From NCBI RefSeq assembly GCF_027622875.1, contig NZ_JAPZVP010000004.1, forward strand, positions 78,207 to 142,206: a stretch of DNA of 64,000 bases, in the 5' to 3' direction. Of the stretch, positions 19,528 through 35,133 are shown in pieces. Positions within the stretch are counted from its first letter, which is position 1. Each line of letters begins with the position of its first letter. The notes under the pieces were generated by a model. The model was given only the letters and a program-made list of their open reading frames with translations, was not told where the DNA came from and did no database searches. A program made the translations under genes and the position numbers. Source of the DNA: Glycomyces luteolus (GTDB taxonomy: Bacteria > Actinomycetota > Actinomycetes > Mycobacteriales > Micromonosporaceae).

Positions 19528-19562
19528 GGCCCGGGTTGCGCAGATGGGGCGTGACCCGGGCC
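19528..19562 (+). terminator. Possible terminator between the lipoprotein paralogues
   Basis: GGCCCGGGT and ACCCGGGCC form a 9-bp stem with a 17-base loop shortly after the stop of the acidic lipoprotein. No T tract. Confidence 0.5.
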
Positions 19563-19612
19563 GCCCCGTTTCCATTGCGCCATAATGGGAAGCACCCCCC
19601 GACCAGAATTGA

Positions 19613-20404
19613 ATGGAGCACCCTTTGCGGACATCGCCCGTGCGTATCCCGGCCCTCCTTCTCGCCCTGGTCGACTCGGCTTTCGAGGACCTGTCCCTCG
19701 CCGACCAGCACGAATGGCGCGCGGCCTACGCCGGCGAGGAGTACGCGGACTTCACCCCCTTCGAAGCGGATGACGACGCGACCGGCGACGGCGACGACGG
19801 CTCGATCGTGATCGACCCCGACCTGCAGGAGGCCGCGGCCCCCGGCGGCTGCCTCCTGGAGATGCTCGAGGCCCTCTACGGCGAGGCCGAGGCCGTCCCC
19901 GCGACCGGCGGGGCGACCGGCACCGTCTGGACCTGGGGGCCGCGGTCCCCGCAGGAAGCGGCCGACTGGAAGGCGATGCGCGAGTCCTACCGCGCCGCCG
20001 TCGTCGAACCGGAGACGGCCTTCCTCGACTGCGTCGCCGACGGCGGCTGGGGCGACTGGGGATTCGACCGCACCGGGAGCCTCCCGGTCGCGGCCTACTT
20101 CAACCAGATCTACTACAGCGGGGAGATCGTCGTGGTCGAGGACGGCCTCGTGGTCGAACCGGAATCGGTGCCCGAGCCGCCCGCTGACCTGCCCGCCGAC
20201 CTCGAGAGCCGGAAGGCCTACGAGATCGGCATGGCCCTCGGCTTCATCGACTGCGCCGAGTCCACCGGCTACCGCGAGGCCGCCGAGGCCGCCTACCTCC
20301 GGGTCCACCTCGACCGGTTCCTCTCCATGGACGAGGAGCTGTACGCCTACCAGGACGACCTGCGCGCGGCCATCGCCGACGCCCAAGCGGCCATCGAGGG
20401 CTGA
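19613..20404 (+). CDS. N-terminally truncated paralogue of the acidic lipoprotein
   Basis: This 263-residue product matches the preceding lipoprotein from its middle to its end. Shared landmarks are GEEYA, PGGC-LEM-EALYGE, the FxDC segment and a KAYEIxMAxxF...C stretch, with three cysteines kept. The first ~150 residues, including signal peptide and lipobox, are missing. The ATG has no visible ribosome binding site and a hairpin lies upstream. It may be a decaying duplicate, or a cytoplasmic version if expressed. The frame is intact throughout, so decay is recent or the protein is used. Confidence 0.6.
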   Translation: MEHPLRTSPVRIPALLLALVDSAFEDLSLADQHEWRAAYAGEEYADFTPFEADDDATGDGDDGSIVIDPDLQEAAAPGGCLLEMLEALYGEAEAVPATGGATGTVWTWGPRSPQEAADWKAMRESYRAAVVEPETAFLDCVADGGWGDWGFDRTGSLPVAAYFNQIYYSGEIVVVEDGLVVEPESVPEPPADLPADLESRKAYEIGMALGFIDCAESTGYREAAEAAYLRVHLDRFLSMDEELYAYQDDLRAAIADAQAAIEG

Positions 20405-21141
20405 CGTCGGCAGCCGAGCCCGCGTCACCTTCGCGGCGCCGGCTCGTTGAACAAGGCGAGGCGGTCGGCCCGTTCGCGGGCCCTTCGCCGAAGGTGTGCG
20501 GCCGGGACGCCGCATTGCCGCCGGGCACCGGAACGCGCGAGCGCTCCGGCACCGGCGGCAGGCGACGCAAAGGCGTCCCGCCCGCACCGAACCGGGCGAC
20601 CGCCCCAAAGCGGCTCGCCGCGTCGGCTCGGGGCCCTGCGGAGCGGCCGCCCGCCCGCGCCGCATCGGCCGGGCCCGCGCCGGCGGTCCGCCGCGCGGCG
20701 CGACACGCCCGGGCTCCGAAGCTTGTGCGTCCCTTTGCAACGGCCGCCCGCTGCCGTCGCCTCCGGCCTCCGGCATCCGCCCGCGCCCCCGCTGGGCTGG
20801 GCTTCGCCCCTCCTCCGAGCGCCGTCCGCACCCTCCGCGAGCGACGGTTCAGGCGCCGGGGCCGAACGGGCGCATCCGGGCGAATTAGACGCCTGACTTG
20901 ACGAACTGTGACTTGATCCTGCAAACTAGTTCCTCAAGCGCCACTGCGTGGCGCGCGCAACGTTCGCCCCCGCCGGGCCGCCCCGGCGCCGCGGACGGAG
21001 CGCAGCGGGCCGCCGCGGGGCGGCTCGAAGGCAGGACGGTCCCAGCGAGCGTGCGAACCGGGACTCGGAGCGATGTACGGAAGGAACTTCGGCAGCGGGA
21101 GAGATTGTCGTCACCCCTTACCCCACCACCCGGTGGGGAAG
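20405..21141. other. Long noncoding stretch upstream of the rpoB promoter
   Basis: I see no gene here; open frames encode only Arg/Pro/Ala-rich text. It holds a TTCG-loop hairpin (GGCCCG/CGGGCC, 20467-20482), a CGCGACACGCCCG element at 20699 that also occurs before rpsL and rpsJ, and an AT-richer island at 20886-20940 with TTGACG at 20898. Two further hairpins lie at 20938-20954 (GCGCCAC/GTGGCGC) and 21121-21138 (CCCCACC/GGTGGGG). Confidence 0.6.
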
Positions 21142-21170
21142 TTGACAGTTGCCGGAGCGTACATTAAGCT
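21142..21170 (+). promoter_or_regulatory. rpoB promoter
   Basis: TTGACA at 21142-21147, a 17-base spacer and TAAGCT at 21165-21170 make a near-consensus principal-sigma promoter, the best in the window. It leaves a leader of about 210 bases before rpoB. Confidence 0.8.
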
Positions 21171-21384
21171 ATTAATTTGCGCTGCCTCCTTCACGCCTTC
21201 TTGACGCGGTGAGGGTCGTGGACGGTGGGGATTCCAGGCAATCGACCGACGATGGACGCCGACTTACGGCTGCTCCGGCTCGGTCTGATGCCCGTCTCCG
21301 GCTGTCCCCGTCTATCCCGCATCGGTGCGGTGACTGCGGCATGCGCCGGCCGTCGTAACAATCAGGTCCTCGGAAGGACGAATC

Positions 21385-24300
21385 TTGGCAGCTTCCCGCA
21401 CTGGCAAGACCAGCTCCAGCAAGAGCAAGCACGCACCTCGCCGTATCTCGTTCGGCAGGATCGAAGAGAAACTCGAAGTCCCGAACCTTCTGGCGCTCCA
21501 GACCGACTCGTTCGACTGGCTCGTCGGCAACGAGGCCTACCGCGCCCGCGTGGGCGAGGACGCGGTGAGCGGCCTCGACGAGATCCTCGAGGAGATCAGC
21601 CCGATCGAGGACTTCTCGGGCACCATGAGCCTGTCCTTCTCCAACCCTCGCTTCGACGAGGTCAAGGCCCCCATCGAGGAGTGCCGCGAGAAGGACCTCA
21701 CCTACTGCGCCCCGCTGTTCGTCACGGCGGAGTTCATCAACCACACCACCGGCGAGATCAAGAGCCAGACGGTCTTCATGGGCGACTTCCCCATGATGAC
21801 CCCGAAGGGCACCTTCATCATCAACGGCACCGAGCGCGTGGTCGTCTCGCAGCTCGTCCGTTCGCCCGGCGTGTACTTCGACAAGCAGCCCGACAAGACC
21901 TCCGACCGCGACCTCACCAGCGCCAAGGTCATTCCCGGCCGCGGCGCGTGGCTCGAGTTCGACATCGACAAGCGCGAGACCGTCGGCGTGCGCGTGGACC
22001 GCAAGCGCCGCCAGGCCGTCACCGTCCTGCTGAAGGCGATCGGCTGGGACAACGACCGCATCCGCGAGCGCTTCGGCTGGTCCGAGCTCATGATGACGAC
22101 CTTGGAAAAGGACACCATCAACTCGCAGGACGAGGCCCTGCTCGACATCTACCGCAAGCTCCGTCCGGGCGAGCCGCCGACGAAGGACAACGCGCAGTCG
22201 CTGCTGGAGAACCTGTTCTTCAACAAGAAGCGCTACGACCTCGCGAAGGTCGGCCGCTACAAGGTCAACAAGAAGTTCGGCCTCGACTCGCCGATCTCCA
22301 CGGGCGTGCTCACCGAGGACGACCTGGCCGCGACGATCGAGTTCATGCTGCGCCTGCACTCGGCCGAGCCGGGTTACGGCCCCGACGACATCGACCACTT
22401 CGGCAACCGCCGCCTGCGCACTGTCGGCGAGCTCATCCAGAACCAGATCCGGGTGGGCCTCTCCCGCATGGAGCGCGTCGTGCGCGAGCGCATGACGACC
22501 CAGGACGTCGAGGCGATCACGCCGCAGACCCTGATCAACATCCGCCCCGTGGTGGCCGCGATCAAGGAGTTCTTCGGCACCTCGCAGCTGTCGCAGTTCA
22601 TGGACCAGGTCAACCCGATCACGGGTCTGACCCACCGCCGCCGCCTCTCGGCGCTCGGCCCGGGCGGTCTCTCGCGAGACCGCGCCGCCATGGACGTGCG
22701 CGACGTGCACCCGTCGCACTACGGCCGCATGTGCCCGATCGAGACGCCTGAAGGCCCGAACATCGGCCTCATCGGCGCGATGTCGACCTTCGCCCGCGTC
22801 AACCCGTTCGGCTTCATCGAGACGCCTTACCGGAAGGTCGTCGACGGCAAGGTCACCGACGACATCCAGTACCTGACGGCCGACGAAGAGGACCGCTTCA
22901 CCATCGCCCAGGCGAACCAGCTGCTGAACGAGGACGGCTCGTTCATCGACGCGCAGGTCCTCGCCCGCGGCCGCGGCGGCGAGGCCGAGCTCCTGACCGC
23001 CGACGAGATCGACTTCATGGACGTCTCGCCGCGCCAGATGACCTCGGTCGCCACCGCGCTGGTGCCGTTCCTCGAGCACGACGACGCGAACCGCGCCCTC
23101 ATGGGCGCCAACATGCAGCGCCAGGCCGTGCCGCTCATCAAGACGGACTCGCCGCTGGTGGGCACCGGCATGGAGTACCGCGCCGCGGTCGACGCCGGCG
23201 ACGTCGTCGTCGCCGAGGCCGACGGCCTCGTCGAGGACGCCTCCGCCGACTACATCACCATCGCGCAGGACAACGGCATGCGCCGCACCTACCTGCTGCA
23301 CAAGTTCCGCCGTTCCAACGCGGGCTCGTGCATCAACCAGGTGCCGCTCGTGACCGAGGGCGAGCGCGTCGAGGCCGGCCAGCCGATCGCCGACGGTCCG
23401 TCCACGGACAAGGGCGAGATGGCGCTGGGCAAGAACCTGCTCGTCGCCTTCACCACCTGGGAGGGCCAGAACTTCGAGGACGCCATCGTGCTCTCCTCGC
23501 GCCTGGTCGAAGAGGACGTGCTCACCTCGATCCACATCGACGAGCACGAGGTCGACGCCCGCGACACCAAGCTGGGTCCGGAGGAGATCACCCGCGACAT
23601 CCCGAACGTCGGCGAGGAGATGCTCTCCGACCTCGACGACCGCGGCATCATCCGCATCGGTGCCGAGGTCGAGGACGGCGACATCCTCGTCGGCAAGGTC
23701 ACGCCCAAGGGCGAGACCGAGCTGACCCCGGAGGAGCGGCTGCTGCGCGCGATCTTCGGCGAGAAGGCCCGCGAGGTCCGCGACACGTCCCTGAAGGTCC
23801 CGCACGGCGAGGCCGGCACGGTCATCGGCGTCCGCACCTTCTCGCGCGAGGACGGCGACGAGCTGTCCCCGGGCGTCAACGAGATGGTCCGCGTCTACAT
23901 CGCCCAGAAGCGCAAGATCGGCGTCGGCGACAAGCTCGCCGGCCGCCACGGCAACAAGGGCGTCATCTCCAAGGTGGTGCCGCAGGAGGACATGCCGTTC
24001 CTGCCGGACGGCACGCCGATCGACATCCTGCTCAACCCGCTGGGTGTGCCGGGCCGTATGAACATCGGCCAGGTGCTCGAGGTCCACTTGGGCTGGGCGG
24101 CGAAGACGGGCTGGAAGCTCGAGGGCTTCGACGAGGCCTGGCAGCAGGCCCTCAAGGCCATCGGCGCCGACGAGGCCCCGGCCGACTCCAAGGTGGGCAC
24201 GCCGGTGTTCGACGGTGCGCACCCGGACGAGGTCCAGGGCGTCCTGGCGAACACGCTCCCCAACCGCGACGGCCAGCGCATGGTCGCCCCGACGGGCAAG

Positions 24301-24816
24301 GCGCAGCTGTTCGACGGCCGCTCGGGCGAGCCGTTCCCGGACCCGATCTCGGTCGGCTACATGTACATCCTGAAGCTGAACCACATGGTCGACGACAAGA
24401 TCCACGCGCGTTCGACCGGTCCGTACTCGATGATCACCCAGCAGCCGCTCGGCGGTAAGGCCCAGTTCGGCGGCCAGCGCTTCGGTGAGATGGAGTGCTG
24501 GGCCATGCAGGCCTACGGCGCCGCTTACGCGCTGCAGGAGCTGCTGACGATCAAGTCCGACGACGTGGTCGGCCGCGTGAAGGTCTACGAGGCCATCGTC
24601 AAGGGCGAGAATGTGCCCGAGCCGGGCATTCCGGAATCGTTCAAGGTGCTGCTCAAGGAACTCCAGTCGCTCTGCCTCAACGTGGAGGTGCTGTCCGCCG
24701 ACGGGCAGGCCATCCAGATGACGGAGAGCGATGACGAGGTCTTCCGCGCGGCCGAGGAGCTGGGGATCGACCTGTCCCACGAAGAGCCCTCGAGCGTGGA
24801 CTTCGAGAGCGCCTGA
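21385..24816 (+). CDS. rpoB: RNA polymerase beta subunit
   Basis: This 1143-residue beta subunit forms the core enzyme with rpoC and alpha. Start TTG 21385 follows GGAAGGACG, as in Streptomyces. The rifampicin pocket keeps Asp, His and Ser at E. coli positions 516, 526 and 531. It reads [19 protein letters not shown] (Val409, Ile412, Thr413 here), so positions 518, 521, 522 and 527 differ from M. tuberculosis/E. coli. The rest is typical ([17 protein letters not shown]). It is followed at 96 bases by rpoC. Confidence 0.99.
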   Translation: MAASRTGKTSSSKSKHAPRRISFGRIEEKLEVPNLLALQTDSFDWLVGNEAYRARVGEDAVSGLDEILEEISPIEDFSGTMSLSFSNPRFDEVKAPIEECREKDLTYCAPLFVTAEFINHTTGEIKSQTVFMGDFPMMTPKGTFIINGTERVVVSQLVRSPGVYFDKQPDKTSDRDLTSAKVIPGRGAWLEFDIDKRETVGVRVDRKRRQAVTVLLKAIGWDNDRIRERFGWSELMMTTLEKDTINSQDEALLDIYRKLRPGEPPTKDNAQSLLENLFFNKKRYDLAKVGRYKVNKKFGLDSPISTGVLTEDDLAATIEFMLRLHSAEPGYGPDDIDHFGNRRLRTVGELIQNQIRVGLSRMERVVRERMTTQDVEAITPQTLINIRPVVAAIKEFFGTSQLSQFMDQVNPITGLTHRRRLSALGPGGLSRDRAAMDVRDVHPSHYGRMCPIETPEGPNIGLIGAMSTFARVNPFGFIETPYRKVVDGKVTDDIQYLTADEEDRFTIAQANQLLNEDGSFIDAQVLARGRGGEAELLTADEIDFMDVSPRQMTSVATALVPFLEHDDANRALMGANMQRQAVPLIKTDSPLVGTGMEYRAAVDAGDVVVAEADGLVEDASADYITIAQDNGMRRTYLLHKFRRSNAGSCINQVPLVTEGERVEAGQPIADGPSTDKGEMALGKNLLVAFTTWEGQNFEDAIVLSSRLVEEDVLTSIHIDEHEVDARDTKLGPEEITRDIPNVGEEMLSDLDDRGIIRIGAEVEDGDILVGKVTPKGETELTPEERLLRAIFGEKAREVRDTSLKVPHGEAGTVIGVRTFSREDGDELSPGVNEMVRVYIAQKRKIGVGDKLAGRHGNKGVISKVVPQEDMPFLPDGTPIDILLNPLGVPGRMNIGQVLEVHLGWAAKTGWKLEGFDEAWQQALKAIGADEAPADSKVGTPVFDGAHPDEVQGVLANTLPNRDGQRMVAPTGKAQLFDGRSGEPFPDPISVGYMYILKLNHMVDDKIHARSTGPYSMITQQPLGGKAQFGGQRFGEMECWAMQAYGAAYALQELLTIKSDDVVGRVKVYEAIVKGENVPEPGIPESFKVLLKELQSLCLNVEVLSADGQAIQMTESDDEVFRAAEELGIDLSHEEPSSVDFESA

Positions 24817-24824
24817 CGTCGAGT

Positions 24825-24864
24825 GAGAGCGGGCGGCATGGAACTGCAAGAGCGGCCCGCTCTC
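24825..24864 (+). other. rpoB-rpoC intercistronic hairpin
   Basis: GAGAGCGGGC pairs with GCCCGCTCTC across a 20-base loop between the two genes. It lacks a T tract and may be a partial terminator or an RNA-processing/stability element that tunes rpoC against rpoB. Confidence 0.5.
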
Positions 24865-24911
24865 GCCAACGTCTCATCCAATCCTTAAGAACCATCAAGG
24901 GGAAGAGTTCA

Positions 24912-28799
<3,888 letters not shown>

Positions 28800-28829
28800 A
28801 GCGATAACCCGCCGATTCCCGACGGCATG

Positions 28830-28914
<85 letters not shown>

Positions 28915-28925
<11 letters not shown>

Positions 28926-28991
28926 GTGCCACTCCGCCATCGCCGCTCGGTATTGCTCGCCGAGTTCCTCTTCGGTTGGGCGGTTCGTCAT
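28915..28991 (-). CDS. Small hypothetical protein, 3' end lost in the G/C block
   Basis: Twenty-six clear codons (MTNRPTEEELGEQYRAAMAE and onward to HETPV) with normal codon use run into the homopolymer block, so the C-terminus is unknown. A GGGGGA lies upstream of the ATG. Beyond the block, one minus-strand frame stops at a TAG overlapping the rpoC stop, which would give a protein of only a few dozen residues. No family recognised. Confidence 0.45.
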
Positions 28992-29044
28992 GCGGTGATG
29001 TTCCCCCGTCGGTCGGGACGGGCCAACCGCAATAGGATGGGCGG

Positions 29045-29407
29045 GTGGTTGAGGTGCGGGGGGTTTCCGGGGTTCGGCATCCGGATGATCCGGAGCCGGT
29101 GGAGTCGACGAAGGTCGTGGCGGCGCGGTTGCTCGCGGGCGTCGGGGTCGCCTTGTCGCCCTTTGTGGGCGGTGCGATCCCGGCACTGATCGCCTTGATG
29201 CTGGCGCGCCAGGCCGAGGCCGATATCCGTGCCTCCGAAGGGTTCCTGCTCGGCGCCTCTCGTCTGCCGCTGATCCGGCGGCTCTCCTGGATCGGCATCG
29301 GGATCGCCGCCGCGGTCGTCGTGGCGGCACTGCTCCTCTGGGTCCTCGCGCTCGCCCGCGCGGCGGGTGATGCGAGCTACGGCGGGGGCGTCGCGGTTTC
29401 GCTTTGA
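29045..29407 (+). CDS. Small two-span membrane protein, unknown function
   Basis: This 120-residue protein has hydrophobic spans at about residues 27-50 and 80-104. Between them lies a polar loop (RQAEADIRASEGFLLGASRLPLIRR). TAGGAT at 29033-29038 is six bases before the GTG start, the spacing of a leaderless transcript. No ribosome binding site is evident. It is divergent from the small truncated gene. No family recognised. Confidence 0.65.
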   Translation: MVEVRGVSGVRHPDDPEPVESTKVVAARLLAGVGVALSPFVGGAIPALIALMLARQAEADIRASEGFLLGASRLPLIRRLSWIGIGIAAAVVVAALLLWVLALARAAGDASYGGGVAVSL

Positions 29408-30061
29408 CGACTCGGGGAACTGCTGGTGAACAGCGCCTCGCAAGGGGCATCCCGCGCGGGCACGTCCCGCATCGCGAGCTAATATAGGCCACGGTGTGTC
29501 TACCGCACCGAACGAACAGGTCAACCCCAGAGCGCGGCGAGGTCTCCGAGCCGAGCACTGGTATTCGCCCCAAGCTCCGTGACACTGAACACGGATGCCT
29601 TGCGGGCCGAAAACGGCTTTGACCTTGTTCGTTAGGCTAGGTAGGCTTCTCCCTTGCGCCTGGACACCGCTTTGAGCGGCATGGTGGCCCTGTCGACTCC
29701 GGCAGCTCGGTCCCCGTGAGAGCCAGGCCAGGTTGCGTGCCTGCAAGATGGCGGGATCTGATTCCGTCGGCTGGCGTCACCGGCACGCATCCTTCGCACT
29801 GGGGGCTTCGTGAACACGGCTGTTTAGCCGGTCCATATGGATTCGTTCGCGAACGCGTCTGAACCTGCACGATGGTCGACCTCGGTCTGCCGCTGGCGCG
29901 GGTTAGGGTCCGGAGAGACGCGACACGCCCGAACGCGGGGGACGGGAACCCACGCCATTGAGCTGGGCCGTCATACGGCCAGGCTCGAGCGCGCGGGTGA
30001 ACAGGTGACGTCGCATTGTCAGGAATACGCAACCGTCGACTGTTGAGAGGGGTTCGCCTCA
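29408..30061 (+). promoter_or_regulatory. str operon upstream region
   Basis: There is no gene in these 654 bases. TTGACC at 29619-29624, a 17-base spacer and TAGGCT at 29642-29647 form a strong promoter, leaving a leader of about 400 bases. A second -10-like box, TAGGGT at 29904, precedes the element CGCGACACGCCCGAACGCG (29919-29937), which recurs with one mismatch before rpsJ. TAATAT at 29480 is another possible -10. Confidence 0.65.
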
Positions 30062-30433
30062 GTGCCAACCATCCAGCAGCTGGTCCGCAACGGCCGCAAG
30101 GTCAAGACCAGCAAAACCAAGACGCCCGCGCTGAAGGGCAGTCCGCAGGCGCGCGGCGTGTGCACGCGCGTGTACACGACCACGCCCAAGAAGCCGAACT
30201 CGGCCATGCGCAAGGTCGCCCGTGTGCGCCTCATGAACGGCACCGAGGTCACCGCCTACATCCCGGGTGTGGGCCACAACCTCCAGGAGCACTCCATCGT
30301 GCTGGTCCGCGGCGGTCGTGTCCGCGATCTCCCCGGTGTCCGTTACAAGATCATCCGCGGCGCGCTCGACACCCAGGGTGTCCGCGACCGCAAGCAGGCC
30401 CGCAGCCGCTACGGCGCGAAGAAGGAGAAGTAA
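30062..30433 (+). CDS. rpsL: 30S ribosomal protein S12
   Basis: This 123-residue decoding-centre protein has PKKPNSA intact with Lys43. Residue 88 is Arg (GGRVRDLPG), where M. tuberculosis, Streptomyces and E. coli have Lys. K88R is a well-known streptomycin-resistance change in M. tuberculosis, so the wild sequence here predicts reduced streptomycin binding. GTG start follows GAGAGGGG. First gene of the str operon. Confidence 0.98.
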   Translation: MPTIQQLVRNGRKVKTSKTKTPALKGSPQARGVCTRVYTTTPKKPNSAMRKVARVRLMNGTEVTAYIPGVGHNLQEHSIVLVRGGRVRDLPGVRYKIIRGALDTQGVRDRKQARSRYGAKKEK

Positions 30434-30436
30434 GCC

Positions 30437-30907
30437 ATGCCGCGTAAAGGTCCCGCGCCGCGCCGGCCGCTTACCGCCGACCCGGTCTACAACTCGGTGC
30501 TCGTCACCCAGCTCATCAACAAGGTCCTCAAGGACGGCAAGCGCCGCCTCGCCGAGCGCATCGTCTACGAAGCCCTCGAGAACTGCCGCAAGAAGGCCGA
30601 CTCGGACCCCGTGGTCATCCTCAAGCGCGCGCTCGACAACGTCAAGCCGACCCTCGAGGTCCGCTCCCGCCGCGTCGGCGGCGCGACCTACCAGGTCCCG
30701 GTCGACGTGCGCCCGCAGCGCGCCACCACCCTCGGTCTCCGCTGGCTCGTGGGCTACTCCCGCGACCGCCGCGAGAAGAGCATGGTCGAGCGTCTGACGA
30801 ACGAGATCCTGGACGCTTCGAACGGCCTCGGTGCAGCGGTCAAGAAGCGCGAGGACACGCACAAGATGGCCGATTCCAACAAGGCATTCGCGCACTACCG
30901 CTGGTAG
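30437..30907 (+). CDS. rpsG: 30S ribosomal protein S7
   Basis: This 156-residue S7 nucleates assembly of the 30S head and contacts the E-site tRNA. It starts three bases after the rpsL stop with typical [10 protein letters not shown]. In E. coli it represses the str operon; no such site was tested here. Confidence 0.98.
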   Translation: MPRKGPAPRRPLTADPVYNSVLVTQLINKVLKDGKRRLAERIVYEALENCRKKADSDPVVILKRALDNVKPTLEVRSRRVGGATYQVPVDVRPQRATTLGLRWLVGYSRDRREKSMVERLTNEILDASNGLGAAVKKREDTHKMADSNKAFAHYRW

Positions 30908-30928
30908 TCGCAGAGAGACTGAGAGATC

Positions 30929-33034
<2,106 letters not shown>

Positions 33035-33040
33035 GCGTTT

Positions 33041-33064
33041 CGGGCGCCCAAGCCTGGGCGCCCG
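33041..33064 (+). terminator. Hairpin between fusA and tuf
   Basis: CGGGCGCCC and GGGCGCCCG form a perfect 9-bp stem with a six-base loop just after the fusA stop. Without a T tract it may act as a partial terminator; the AT-richer sequence after it (33100-33145) could hold a separate tuf promoter. Confidence 0.55.
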
Positions 33065-33162
33065 GCGCTGACCACCTGTTGCCAGCAGAGGCGCTGAGTT
33101 CCAAAGCGACGCAATAGGTCAGATAAGTCAAACCAGATTTAACCAGTCCACAGGAGGACGAA

Positions 33163-34356
33163 GTGGCAAAGGCAAAGTTCGAGCGGACCAAGCCGCACGT
33201 CAACATCGGCACGCTGGGTCACGTCGACCACGGCAAGACCACGCTCACCGCGGCGATCACCAAGGTCCTGCACGACAAGTTCCCGGACCTGAACCCGTAC
33301 ACGCCGTTCGACGAGATCGACAACGCTCCCGAGGAGCGCCAGCGCGGTATCACGATCTCGATCTCGCACGTCGAGTACCAGACCGAGGCCCGGCACTACG
33401 CGCACGTCGACTGCCCCGGCCACGCCGACTACATCAAGAACATGATCACCGGTGCCGCCCAGATGGACGGCGCGATCCTGGTCGTGTCCGCCGCTGACGG
33501 CCCCATGCCGCAGACCCGCGAGCACGTCCTGCTCGCCCGCCAGGTCGGCGTTCCTTACGTCGTCGTGGCGCTGAACAAGTCCGACATGGTCGACGACGAG
33601 GAAATCCTCGAGCTCGTCGAGATGGAGGTCCGCGAGCTGCTGTCCGACCAGGGCTTCCCGGGTGACGACGCTCCCGTCGTTCAGGTCTCCGCGCTGGGCG
33701 CCCTCGAGGGCGAGCAGAAGTGGGTCGACGCCGTGGCCGAGCTCATGCAGGCCGTCGACGACTCGGTCCCGGAGCCGGAGCGCGCGACCGACCTGCCGTT
33801 CCTCATGCCGATCGAGGACGTCTTCACCATCACCGGCCGCGGCACCGTCGTGACCGGTCGTGTGGAGCGCGGTGTGCTCCTCCCCAACGAGGAAGTCGAG
33901 ATCGTCGGCATCCGCGAGGGCGCGATCCAGACCAAGGTCACCGCCATCGAGATGTTCCGCAAGACCCTCGACGACGCGCGCGCCGGTGAGAACGTGGGCC
34001 TCCTGCTCCGCGGCACCAAGCGCGAAGAGGTCGAGCGCGGCATGGTCGTCGTCAAGCCGAAGACCACCACGCCGCACACCGACTTCGAGGCCGCGGTCTA
34101 CATCCTTTCCAAGGACGAAGGCGGCCGTCACACGCCGTTCTTCAACAACTACCGCCCGCAGTTCTACTTCCGTACCACGGACGTGACCGGCGTCGTGACC
34201 CTCCCCGAGGGCACCGAGATGGTCATGCCGGGTGACAACACCGACATGAAGGTGGAGCTCATCCAGCCCATCGCCATGGACGAGGGTCTGCTCTTCGCGA
34301 TCCGCGAGGGTGGCCGCACGGTCGGCTCCGGCCGCGTCACCAAGGTCCTCAAGTAA
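33163..34356 (+). CDS. tuf: Elongation factor Tu
   Basis: This 397-residue GTPase delivers aminoacyl-tRNA. The P-loop [17 protein letters not shown] and NKSD motifs are present. Elfamycin-contact residues around MPQTREH, YRPQFYF and FAIREGG are wild type. GTG start follows AGGAGGACG. It is a possible target of the Doc toxin encoded at 3.2-3.6 kb. Confidence 0.99.
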   Translation: MAKAKFERTKPHVNIGTLGHVDHGKTTLTAAITKVLHDKFPDLNPYTPFDEIDNAPEERQRGITISISHVEYQTEARHYAHVDCPGHADYIKNMITGAAQMDGAILVVSAADGPMPQTREHVLLARQVGVPYVVVALNKSDMVDDEEILELVEMEVRELLSDQGFPGDDAPVVQVSALGALEGEQKWVDAVAELMQAVDDSVPEPERATDLPFLMPIEDVFTITGRGTVVTGRVERGVLLPNEEVEIVGIREGAIQTKVTAIEMFRKTLDDARAGENVGLLLRGTKREEVERGMVVVKPKTTTPHTDFEAAVYILSKDEGGRHTPFFNNYRPQFYFRTTDVTGVVTLPEGTEMVMPGDNTDMKVELIQPIAMDEGLLFAIREGGRTVGSGRVTKVLK

Positions 34357-34364
34357 GACCGCTT

Positions 34365-34430
34365 CCGGGGTGGCCCATCGCCAAGGCGAGGCTTGCGAGC
34401 CTGTCCGAAGCTCTGCGGTCACCCCGGTTT
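34365..34430 (+). terminator. tuf terminator, branched
   Basis: CCGGGGTG (34365-34372) pairs with CACCCCGG (34420-34427) around a 47-base insert that can itself fold, and TTTACTTG follows. It ends the str operon. Confidence 0.6.
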
Positions 34431-34817
34431 ACTTGCGTCTCATACGATGCGCATCGTGACCGGAGGCCTCCTCCGGTCCGGCGTTCGAGGCGCTGACCAA
34501 CCGCACACGCGTAACCTGTCCCACTGTTGCCCGACCCCAGCTTGCTGGGCGAATGGGGGAGCAGGCATAATATTCAGGTTGCGTACGCTCCGGCGTCCCC
34601 AGTGCTGTGCACTGCGAAGGACTCCGGTGCTCACGCCCGGCCCGCGGGCCCGAGTAGGCACTTAACCGTGCTGAGAGGGACCGTTTCATGACGGGCAGGC
34701 GGGCGAGCCAAAGGGACAAGCAAGGGGGACAACTGTGCCCCAAGTAAGTCTTAAACTCGCGACACGCCCGACCGCGTGGAGCGGTCTGAACAGCCAATTT
34801 ACGTTAGGTTAGGAATC
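34431..34817 (+). promoter_or_regulatory. S10 operon upstream region
   Basis: There is no gene in these ~390 bases. A promoter core TTGCTG, 18 bases, CATAAT (34542-34571) continues as AGGTTGCG at 34576. The string AGGCATAAT-N4-AGGTTGCG is repeated exactly before rpsE at 55587. A second -10-like TAAACT at 34752 abuts CGCGACACGCCCGACCGCG (34758-34776), the element also found before rpsL. Confidence 0.65.
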
Positions 34818-35126
34818 ATGGCGGGACAGAAGATCCGCATCAGGCTGAAAGCCTACGACCACGAGGTCGTGGACTCCTCGGCCCGCAAGATCGTGGAGAC
34901 GGTCACCCGTACCGGTGCTGCCATCTCCGGGCCGGTGCCGCTGCCGACTGAGATCAACCGCTTCTGCGTGATCCGGTCGCCGCACAAGTACAAGGACTCG
35001 CGCGAGCACTTCGAGATGCGCACGCACAAGCGCCTCATCGACATTCTCGACCCGACCCCGAAGACGGTCGACTCGTTGATGCGCCTTGACCTCCCGGCCG
35101 GTGTCGACATCGAGATCAAGCTGTAG
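34818..35126 (+). CDS. rpsJ: 30S ribosomal protein S10
   Basis: This 102-residue S10 opens the S10 operon and also acts in transcription antitermination with Nus[16 protein letters not shown] is the classical start. ATG 34818 follows AGGA; the upstream open frame overlaps the shared leader element and was rejected. Confidence 0.98.
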   Translation: MAGQKIRIRLKAYDHEVVDSSARKIVETVTRTGAAISGPVPLPTEINRFCVIRSPHKYKDSREHFEMRTHKRLIDILDPTPKTVDSLMRLDLPAGVDIEIKL

Positions 35127-35133
35127 GGGACCA

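Noticed and set aside
20447..20901. Plus-strand open frames before rpoB
   Set aside because: Arg/Pro/Ala-rich in all frames, no start signal, composition unlike real neighbours.
21172..24849. Minus-strand open frame of over 1200 codons opposite rpoB
   Set aside because: It is the antisense shadow of a GC-rich coding gene; its product is dominated by Arg/Asp/Val/His, has no family features and no ribosome binding site.
34321..34356. EF-Tu Ser in GRTVGSGRV as an elfamycin-resistance change
   Set aside because: This is E. coli position ~385; the resistance residue Ala375 lies in FAIREGG and is unchanged here.
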